Shown here: in pieces, positions 12,301 to 23,800 of the stretch | Layout of the letters: each line of letters begins with the position of its first letter | Numbering within the stretch: the stretch's first letter is position 1 | Source: Scatophagus argus | Taxonomy: Eukaryota > Chordata > Actinopteri > Scatophagidae | Assembly: GCF_020382885.2 (NCBI RefSeq) | Contig: NC_058504.1 | Span: 19,417,019 to 19,481,018 of the forward strand | Direction of reading: 5' to 3' | DNA: 64,000 nucleotides | The notes under the pieces: generated by a model | Seen by the model: the letters and a program-made list of their open reading frames with translations, nothing else | Databases searched by the model: none | Told to the model about the DNA's origin: nothing | Made by a program: the position numbers and the translations under genes

Positions 12301-14851
12301 ACTGGTCGCCAGTCAATTGCAGGGATGAAACACAAAGACAGACAACCACACACGCACGCTCACACCTATATGTCTACACCAATGTAGAGTAGCCAATTAA
12401 CCTAATGTGCATGTTTTGAGGATTGTGGGAGGAAGCCAGAGCACCCGAAGAAAACCCAAACAGGCACAGGGAGAACTTTCAAACTCCACACAGAAGAGCC
12501 AAGACTGTACCAGCTCCTGAAGCTAAATCCTCCAGATTTGCCAGCTAGTGGCTATGCTGAGCAGGTAGAGGACAGTGGGATTTGAGTGATTTCCCTCTAA
12601 AAACAGCTGCGTACTATGGCTGAAAACTGGACTTAGGAGAGTGGTGAGAGGGAACCAAAACAGTAAAGTTGCGAGCCTGGTAAAGACAAACCAATGAGCT
12701 GAAGACACTAAAACTTAAAAATATAATTAAAAATATTGATCAGTGGAGCTCTAACATGATGACAGATTGAAAGTTATTCCTTTCATCTTAAATATTACAA
12801 ATACTTCATCTCAAAGCCACAAACTGAAGAGCGAAGAACGACACATGACAGAGCTTGAACTCTTTATATTTATGGTAAACACACAGACTGAGTGACCCGG
12901 ACCCAAGCGCCCAGGATGATTTTAGGTTGATACTGAAAAACTGTCTGGATCAAAATTGTTAGTGTTGCCACAAAATTCATTTTAAGAGTAAGATTTAAAA
13001 AAAACAAAACAAAACAAAAAAACACTCTGTGTCTCCATGAAGTCTGTTCTGAGTTTTCAGTGAATGGAAAAGCTCCAAAAAGTGCCACTGCGACTGCAAT
13101 TCATAAGTCACTGCAGTCCTACTTGTCTGCGTTCCTGTGTGTGGAAGCCACTTTAAAAAGGGAATCTATTCAGGTTTTTCTGTGCACGTCTTTGTAGCTG
13201 GCCATTTGTGGTTCTTCACAGTGGGAAAATGACTGGCCAAAACCATTCTTAAATTGCTAAAACGGCACTATCATTAAATGCTCATTTGTCATACTTTGCT
13301 GAATGTGCTTTTAAGCCCACATTATGGCCCCTAAAACTGAATGGATAGTTGAGGTTTTTTAGGATGTTTGTCTTATCATGAAGTGGGACAAATTTCTGTT
13401 CATACAAAAAGTACTTAGGGTGCTGTTTTAACTGACAGCAGCATTACGCAGAATATGGGACATTCAAAGTCACATGAATTAAACCACAAACATTCATACA
13501 GTGGGTCAGGAGACAGACAATTAGAGGATACAGATAAAGAAAGACAGTAATAGAACACAGGGATTAAGAGACGGACACAAGTGGGGAGAGACGACAACAT
13601 AGAGAAAGAGGTCAGTTTGCATGAAGGGGGCTTTTATTTAAAACTATCAGTGGTGTTTAAGTGATTACACTGAATCATGAGATGTTTGTAGTCACATGAG
13701 AAGTATCACAATCTCATACACACACCCACACTCACACACACACCCTGAAGGTTTCTCCTGGCCTTCATAAATCATTTACAATAGCACCACATATTGGAGC
13801 TTAGAGGTTGTGGATTCAGTCTGGGCCCAGAGGGCAGTGATACGAAGTGACGTCAGTAGATTTGTCAACCCGCAGAGAATCACCAAACAGTTTTAAGCAT
13901 CAAAAAGAGTGACCAGCTGATGTTTCTTGGTATCTGAGGAACTTTATAAGGTTATCATATGTCAGGGCTTTTCGTCAGCTAGCTTCAGGGTTTGTCTATC
14001 CACATGTGCCACTTAAAAAGAAAAAGCTTTAAATGTACAATATGAAGTGACAGCAATGGTGTTGCACAGTGTGCCAGAATTTGACAAACAAGATAGAATA
14101 GAATAGTATAGAATAAAAAATCTAAATTTCTCTGGTTTTAAGGCACCAGTTATGAAGCTTTGTTCTAAAACTGTCCCTTGTGAGTGTGTCGATTGTTTTT
14201 CAGGAGAGCAAGACTAAATAAGTCATACACTTTTTTATGTGTTTGTTTACCTGGTCGTCATCACTGTCCAATCCCTCCAGACTGATAGAGCTGTTCCTCT
14301 GAGTTTGATTCTGAGAGATGCCGCATTGAACAGAGAGAAAAAGAGAAGCAGTGTTAGCAGTGCAGTCTACAGCACATTCGGGTGGACAACAGAGCAGGAA
14401 ATTATTCAACAATATATGTTACCATGACTGTGTTATGTGTCGTGTATTCGGGTGGGCTGCAGGGTAGGCCATCATCCTCAGACATGGTGCCTGCATCTTC
14501 TGTTCTCTTCACACACATGATGGATGGAGGAGAGCCAATTCTGATGGCCTGCTTCAGCTGGAGCTGCAGAAAAACAAACAAAAAAGCCATTAACAATCTG
14601 TCTTATGTGTCTGAATAATATTAGAAACCTAGAAAATGGGAATGTACTTGTAGATTTTTCAGCAGGTGTTTTAAGTATTCAGCTACTGAAAGATGCAGAG
14701 GAGTCACATCTGTCAGCCTAAACTGCAGCTTTGTAACAAGGTAACAAAGTAGTGTTTGAGCATGCAGTCCAAAAATCCTCAGTAGGTATGACTAACAAAG
14801 AAAAACTTGCAGATAGCTGGCATTCAAGAGACTGAGTGTTTATTTTAGGCC

Positions 14852-14883
<32 letters not shown>

Positions 14884-17800
14884 TAGGTATCACAGAAACT
14901 CAAACTAACTTGTTATCTGCCAGTTACATGTCACTCAAGGACTCATTTAGCTCATGTGCAAAGCAAACACTGGACAATACAGCTTTTCATTAGCCGGGCC
15001 GGACACAAACACACACCGAGCACTTGACAAAAAGAGTTTAGCTCTGTAGTTTTCAGTATTAATGTTTTTGATGCTGTTACAGTAACTCTGACACACTGAG
15101 AAATATAAATATATAATAATGTTGGGTTATAGACAAAAATGTTTATATTTCCATTGTGAGATAACTTAACAAACAAGCTAAATGTAGCATTTTGAAAAGA
15201 AGAGATAAAGAAGTGAGTTTCCTTTTATGTTTTTATTATTATCTTCATAAAAGTAAAAGGCTCTGGCATTTATAATCATAATTATCACTGACACTGTGAA
15301 GACAGCTTTGTAGAGTATTTTTATATGGAGACAAAATCTACTTTATGATTTAACAGTGACATGAATTTTTAAAAAAAATATAAATAATAGTTATAACTAA
15401 AGGAAATTTTGCACAGGCCAAATACTAAGGTGTGGGGTTTGGTGGGTTTTAGACTGACCATGATACGACCTTGTCTATGATATCTACAAGCTAATACCAA
15501 CTGTACTGTGTTATTTGCACTTTACAGTGGTGCACCGTGCACAATGTTTAATAACTACATACCTTGTAACATATTAATGCTTATATATCCTGTTCATGTT
15601 GACTTCGGAACAACCTCAGTCTGCTTATTGGACAAGCAGCCCAACTAAGAGTGAGGATTAAGATCTGGATATCCATTTTCATGGTTTATGCAAATCAGTG
15701 CATTTACTTTAACGTCAAAGCCTTATTTCCTTGTAGTCCACATACTTTAGCTTGTAAAAATCTTACTCTGATCTATCAATTATTACGCCCGTATCTTCCT
15801 GTCTTCCTGCCTCACACATGCTGTATGGTTGTTGTCTTGTCTTCTGAGTTCCAAGCTTAAACTCTTCCTCTGTATTTCAGCGGCAGGAGAAATTTTTCCT
15901 TAAGACGTTATCTTAATTCTCACTCCCCTGAAGGTAGCTTAGTGGATCGTTTTAACTGGAGGTCATTTCGTCTGTCTGGGTCTCATGTCTTCCTATTTTA
16001 GCCCATTGTTGTGACAGACATTTGTTCTCTCTGTCTGTTTTTCTTTTCGTCACCCAGTGCTTCATTTCCTTATGACAGACGCTTCAGTTTTAACCTCTTT
16101 GTGATACACATCAGCTCGGCCTGTCTGACTAAATACACGGCAGATCAGTTGGTATTGCTCTGTTTCTCTTAGTCAACTCCTATATTCATAGCTTATGAGA
16201 GCACAGGGTTGTAGACGTTCTCTCTCTCTCCCAAACACACAGATTGCGGTTCTTTATTTGTTTATTGGTCCGTAAATTGGTCCTCTTTTCTCTTGCCTCT
16301 TCTTCACAGGTCAGTGTCACTATGGCATGCTCTCTATACATGTTCATTTACCTGGAGTGATTTCACTTTGCCATGAATGCTGTCCTGAGATGCCCCCAAA
16401 GCCTCGTTGGCCTCAGAAGAGTCCGAAACAAAGACAGAGTCATGGGACAAGGCCTTGCTGCCCAGGCTGATCTTTGACCTTTCGGAAACAGGAAGAGGTA
16501 GACATAAACACAGCAGAAAGTGATGCTTCACACATACTAAAACAAAACATACAAAATAAAGAGAACTGGGTTTTTCCCCTGATGGGTCAGTGATTTAAAA
16601 GAAATGCATGTGACCAACAATAATTTCTTTTACTTCACTACTTTTATCAAAGCATCAAACATAATTTGGAATGAACTGTGAATCTGTTTCGTTGCTATGT
16701 TGACTCCTTAAACAAATCTCCTCTAATGCTTATGAGCAGGAGCACACAATAAAACTGGAGCAGATGATATATGCTGTGACACAATGAAAAGGAAAGAGAC
16801 AAGGCACAAAGTGGCACAGCTTAGTTAAACATAGGAAATTAAGACTGTCCAACAGGATGACACAGTCCACTACTTGACACAAAAACAGGAAGCTGTGCGC
16901 CCCAACTGTGGAAGAACAGGAGACGGCTGTTAAAATATCTTCCTTTTTAAACTGTCTCTGTCCTTTACGCACAAGAAGGGATTACTTACCTGAACGGGTA
17001 GAAAACACAACACTTGGCAGCGAAAAAATGTTTTTGTTGATGAGCCCCTTCAAAATTCTTGTGGTGTACAGTAATTTGTGGCCCATATATTACTGAATTC
17101 ATATTTCATTGGCGTGGGTCAACTCACCTTAAGGATGTGCCAAGCCATCAAAATTGATTTAAGTAACTTAGTTTTTATTGTCCCATAATGGACTAAATAC
17201 CCTTTTGAAGGCTTTTCTACGCTGACATGAAAAGAATTATGAAGAAAATACCAAAAAGAAAGAAAGAAACCCTGCATGTGCAAACACTCTGGGTTAAAAT
17301 GTGCCATATGTACAGCAAACTGACTGTCATGGGAGGAATCCTTACGTTGCACAGTTTAGTTTAGAGAAAATGTGTTGATGTCAGTTCAAATTCCTTTACA
17401 GAAATGTTTTGATGATGTAAAATTTTATTTTATTGAAGGTGTTCTGATTATGGAGATGCATAATATAGCCAACAAGAAACCATTAACTGAACCACATTTG
17501 AAGCATCTGAATCTTGTGTCATCGCTTTGATAAAAGCATCACAGTTAATGTGTGTTTCTGTTTGTGTATGTGTGGCTGATCTTACCCTGAGCCCTTATCC
17601 TTCTCTGATCTAGTGAGTGTGTTATTTTCAGATGTTTTGCTGACATTGTCAGTTGATTGGCTGGCCTTAAGACCGGCATCTGCTCCTGCGGCTGGCGGCT
17701 CCTTTCTCTTCTTCCTGGCAAAGAATTTTTTAAATGTCTGGAACTTGGACTTCTTCTTTCCTGTGATGGCAAAGAGAGGAAAAAAGACATTTATGGAAAG

Positions 17801-20800
17801 AGGTTTAACCCCCCCACAGTTAGCTTCTTGTGACAGCACCACAGTGAGTCATTATAACTAACTGCACACTGATATATTAATGAGAAAATCACACACACAG
17901 CATCTTTACACACAGCCCTCATATGAACTCTAGTTTGAGCAATTACCCCTGTGTTGGCTGTAAAGGCTCAGGTAGGCAACCCAGGAGAAACTACACACCA
18001 AGGCTGTTTATGTGTGTTTACACAGAGACATACACAGGAGCAGATACACATACTCATTTGCTTGTAAACCCCCCCGCCTTGAGTCCACCTCCATTAGCAC
18101 AGCGGAGGAGAAACTCAACAACTCTTTTACAACTCCTTAAACAGCTACAAACTGCTTTCACTGCTTTCAGTCAGCAGGGCGTTCATGCAGAACGTGAAAA
18201 TGCTCACTGGTCCTCTCTCTCTCCCACATTCAGCAGGGCCGTGAGCTGTTTCGACCTCTCTTTTCAAATCAAACAGTCCGTATTAAGAACGATGCATGTC
18301 CTTATTCTTGTGTTTTAACAGCAAGGCTAAGGCTTCATACATTTGAATGAGACCAAAAAGCTGTAATGCAACATATAGTAAATCACTGCACTGACCAATT
18401 GAATACAAGTTAGTGCACACTCCTGGTGAGTTACTTTGTGCCAAGAATGCAGTATTTTTTACTGTTTTCCAAAACACCATGCAGTCTTTTGGTGTCCGAC
18501 AAGCCTTCAAACTCATGCTTCTGTTACTCAGACTGACTTTGTTGATGTACTTGTACGGCGGGCTGTTTCAGTCTGAATGCCAACTCTTGAGACATGCATG
18601 AGGCTCTGTGAGATTGTATTTAATCATGCTTTGAGCCAAATGCTAGCGTTACCATTTTAATGGGAATGTCATTAGTTTAGCAGGGATAGTGGAAATACTG
18701 GACAAAAACACCACAGGCAAAGTAAAGGGATCATCACAGTCAGTCGGAGTCATCCTCAGGAGACCATGAATGTCTGATTCCACGGCAATCCAATGGTTTT
18801 TGAGATATTTCAGTCTTCACCAAAGTGGTGTTACAAACCAGTTAACTAACACTGCCATCCCTTGGCTCAAGCCAGTGGTGTGGCTTAATTCATGAAACAG
18901 ATGGTCTTTTCTGACATAAAAAGTGTTGAGAAGTACTACCGCATACGAGAAAATCCTTGCGTGACTCCAGAGGGAGCTATTAGAACAACACGCCTGAATC
19001 TCTGATGCAACTGTGCGACACTAGATCAGTGGAATAGTCTTTTACAGATGATCATAGACTAATTTGCATCTTCCCTCTATCAGCTATATGGGACTACCAA
19101 CAATACAGCTTCGTAGCACCAGGAATTGTATAATGTTGGAGTCTGTGACCTCTGACCTGACTATAGGTCGTAAATGAGCTGTTCAAAACAGACAAAAGTG
19201 GCAAATACTGTCATTACAGTCTGATACACCATCTAGAGCATCTCCAGGGGAGAAAAAAAAAAATCGGCTATACCATCACAGCGTACAGATATATTAATCC
19301 CTAGAGATGAGACAGTGTTGAGAGACAAAAACACAAAGAGACAGATTAAAAAAAAAAGAAAAAAGGAACTGTGAACAAAGAAGGAGCCCAGAGAAAAACA
19401 AAACACCTGTGATCTGACTATTTTGAGAATTCACATCCCTGGGCTATAAAAATGCCTTAGAAGAGCCTTGGAAAAAAAACACACTCTTTTTATACTAGCT
19501 GTGTCGCTTTCGCCCTTCACCCTGTGGAGAATCCTTGAGCATTCTTCCCTTTCTCTAAAAATACACTTTGTAGTTGGAGCTAAATCACAGCTGAAAAATG
19601 TCTGAAATCTAAACCTGGTACTGGGGCCATGATGCTTAAAATTTCAGGGTAATTTGCTTAAGAACGCATCACAAACTGATTAGGCTTCTTATTCTTTTGT
19701 TACAGTTTTTACATTTTACTTCAGACATACATACATACGTATGAGCAGCTTGCTTTCTTTTCTATTGAGATCTTGTGTGTCTTTTTAACATCTCACAAAC
19801 ATGTAAAAAAAACTGTCTGTTCTGTGCAGAGGGATAAATATAGCACCTGGCATACGTGCAAGAGAGAAGATAATGTCATCTTTCATGGAATTTCTGTGAA
19901 GAAATTTTGGCTGCAAATACTCTTCTGTTTTGTGTGGACCTTGAACTAAACTGCTATATTTACTTGAGGAGCTTCCAACCTGCATTTGATGGCGCTTCAG
20001 AGGTCCTTCTGTACTGCCAAGATGAAAAATCAGAGGGAAACACCAGCCCACAGTACCATTTATTGTGCTATTTTAGGCACAATACACTATTAAGTTAAAG
20101 GTCTGCACTCAGAGAGTTGAAAAAGGCCATTGCTTCGGTGGAAGGTCAGTTGAGCTTTTTGGCTATTGTGATTCTAAGACACCAAGATATTACCAAATAT
20201 ATACTCTCAAACAGCATCATGGAAATTTCAATGCAGTTTAAGGTCAACATTAGGGGGAGCTGACCTTATACACTGGGCTTACACAATGAAAAGATGGCGA
20301 CCTTTGACGCAGAAACAATATCATGGACAGAGTGAAAAAGGAAAGAAGACAGAGCCTGAAAGAAAAATCTTCACTGTTTTTGAGTCAGGACTTATGAGGA
20401 CAACTGGAGTAAAACTTTATTTTACTTATTTTGTCTCCAAATGTGATGCTTTCATTTTCTATTTCCGGCGTGACTTCGATACATAAAAATGACACATGTT
20501 GCTGTTTGCTTATTAACAGTATCACGCCACAGGCATTACAGGCTGTAGATCTGAAACCAAGCTTTCAGGTGCTTTAAAATGCACACTCAAAAGAAGCTAT
20601 TTCAAACTGCAGATCCAATTTAAACACAGCACACTCTACTGGGTGCCAATCACAGATAAGCTGTCTGTCTGGCACACTGCTGGGTGACATGGACATGAGT
20701 GGCAGATCTGTGGAGTCACGCCTGTCATTCAACTCCCACTGGAGTCAAATAAAAGAGATCCACCAAAATTAATGCTGATGGTCCATTTACAAACTACTCA

Positions 20801-23800
20801 TATTATATGTTCATTTAAACAACAGATTTAAACAGGACATAGTTTAGACCTACTCTGAAGCTCAGGCATGAGAGACTGTTTCCACTGTGTTGCACTCATG
20901 TTCTCTGACTTCCCAAAGCACTTTGTCCTTGTTCCCATCATATCAGCAGCATATGTGCTATCCGTCTGTATAGACAGCATGGTTTGTGTGTGTGTGTGTT
21001 TTATGTGTGTGCCTATATATGAGTGAGAGATGATAAAAGTTTTCTCTGTTGTTCCTTCATTTCCTGCCAGCAACAGCAGGGAGATCTAGACTGTTAAAGC
21101 TGGTATGATCTTCCCTGCTGTGTTTTGTGTACAAAATCTCATTGCTGATAAGATGCTTGCTGCCATTCACCCTATTCTGACACTAATATATTTTGTTATT
21201 TTTGGACTAGGTATGAAGAGCAGTTCCTGACAAAACATTCTGACATCACAGCACCTGATTTAAAGATGTTTATATTAAGATCTATGGCTTTTTTGGGTGT
21301 TCTTACTAAGTGAGACTACAGAGACTGCAAGATGTATATCAGTTAGGTCAAAACCTTCAGCACAAAGTGTTTAGGTTTGACATTTTTAGCTACTAACTGG
21401 AGCTGCCAAAATTAAAGCCAAAAGACATCAAGAACAACAAGTTATTTTTCTGTACAGTTTTACACTTGATTAATGCATGTTTTCATGCATGAAACTGAGC
21501 AGATCTATGTGAGCAGGCAGATCAGATCCATGACATGACCTGCAACATTAGTTAAAAACAAACAAACAAAACCTTTTCATGGCTGTGGTCACATTGGTTG
21601 GAGCCTTTGTGTGTGAATGAAGGCCTGGCGTGAGTAAAGGTGATTTCAGTTCATCATGCATTTTTTTTTAACAGTGGAAAATAAAATTAGTTGAAAGCAG
21701 TACAGAAAGCAGAGTCATTTTGGTACATTAGATGACCTTGTAAACTCCAAATTCAAGCAAAAAGAAAGAGCTGAAAAACATGTTATTTTCACTCATTATT
21801 AGATACTCAGGGTGCCTTTCTTCCCTGTTTCTTTGCTCTTTAACATTTAATCAAATCGTTACCTGAACACTCTTCCACAACCTCAGCAGGTTCCTGATTG
21901 GCCATCGCCTCTGGAGGTCCTGATGCCATGGCAGTGCTGTCACTGCTGTGAGACAGGGAGAGACACTGATGAGCAGGGGTGTTACTCCAAAGAGCACCTG
22001 TGCATTCATTTAATAACAAGACTCACTGGGTTGAGCTATACTGTTCGCACAACACAGCAACACAATGATAAGCTAAAGTTTTTTTACCCCTCAGAGACAT
22101 ACTGAAAGCAACTGTTTCACACCGAAAATAATACTGAATGACCAGAAAAGAGATACGTAACCTGTTTAACTGAATCAGTCACACATATATTAGTAATTGG
22201 TAAATTGTTTTGTTTTCATTTTGTGGCTGTATTTATCTTAATCTGCTTCTATCTCCTTATATCACTCATATGTGAGCCTGACCACTTGCAATGTGATGAG
22301 CCTCGTCGGATTACAATGTGATTAACATCCCTCTTGGGAGTGTCGTGAGCTGTACTAAAAGTGGCTTGGCATGGCTAGGTGGCAAAATCTGAAATCACAA
22401 GGGACTGCACAGACAGAGCAAGTTCACTTTGAAGGCGTACATTGATACGTAACAAACCGCTGCGTCTATAATCATTTCAAAACCTGCTGGATAAACTCCA
22501 TTCAAACTTCATTCCTTAAAATTTAAATATATACAGTGTTTCTTAAATTCTTGAGGTTTCTATTTGCTATTTAAACATTTCTGTTCCACTCCAAGCTGTT
22601 ATGCTGCTCTTCAGTCCCATCCAAATCCAATCTCCAGTGCAATCCTTCACTACAATCCAAACAGTCTCAACAGAGGCATGTCAGCTATGTTTCCAGTGTT
22701 CTGCTTTGCCATCCACTTCTGTCAGCTGAAATGCTCACGTCTTAGTACCCGCAGATGCCCAGCAACCCCTAACACAAACTCAAACAGACATGAAATTACA
22801 TTATATTCATATCTTGTTATTGCCCTCATTGTGCAGTTGCATGGAGGTCATTAACGATACTGTGTGAGACAACAGTATCAGAGGTCAGTGTTGGATACAT
22901 TTCAACATAATATAAACATTTATAAATAACCCTCAACACATACCCCCAATTCCTTTTTGACTTTTTAAATCATTTCCTTTATTTCACCATACTATTATTG
23001 AGTTTTGACCAGCAGACTGAAAGTTGGAGGCCACGCGAGAGTTCAGCTCCAGTATGCTGAACCAGAGACCATTAACTCATAGCAGCATCTCATTTTCGAG
23101 GACCCCCCTATTCTAGTCTCAAATCAAATTAGCTACGCACTTTATGTACAAGATTTCAAGTGTAGTTTGGCAGGAAGCTCAGACATTACTATTACGGATT
23201 TCAGTAAAGTCATATCTCATAATTGTGGCTGCGTCATTAATTTGGTGAATTCAGTTTAACAGACTATAGGATGTCATGAGAATAGGATTGGAAGGAAGTG
23301 AGGAGTGAAGGAAAGTTTTTGTTAGACCAAACTTCATAAAAGTATCTCAGGAACCTTTCTTTCATAACAGATGACAAAGAGCTGAAAACCCTCCAGCCTC
23401 CAAAACAGCAGCAGTGGGCTATCACAACTGCTCACACAACTTAATCAAACTTTATCTTTCTTATTTTCACCAGCGTTAGTAACAAAATTTCATTCCTTAC
23501 CCTCAAGTTAGTCTGTCGATTTGTTTACTGCTTTAGAAATATGGCAACAATTAACAGATCTATTGCCATGAATTTTTGTTCACACATTGATGGCCTTCAG
23601 AGGATGAAATGCTAAACATCAGCATGTCCATGTTGTCATTGTGAGCATGTTAGCATACTGACGTTTGCAGTAAGTAAAGCCTGAAAGAGCTGCCACCATG
23701 GCTTTGAGTGTTAAGGTTTTTTTGCATGCTGTATCGAACCTCTGTGACCCTGGTTGCAAGGTCAAGTGCAGTGACATCAAGTAACTGAGTCTTGTTTCTG

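Larger units (their letters stand above)
10550..14250 (-). other. CRACD-family intron between coding exons 6 and 7
   Basis: A 3.7-kb intron holding a 13-base poly-C run near 10725, an ATC repeat, CA/TG repeats around 11528-11547, 11609-11632 and 11812-11826, and an old dispersed repeat at 12197-12500. No exon was recognised. Exons 6 and 7 are both phase 0 here, so an in-phase cassette exon cannot be excluded. Confidence 0.6.
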
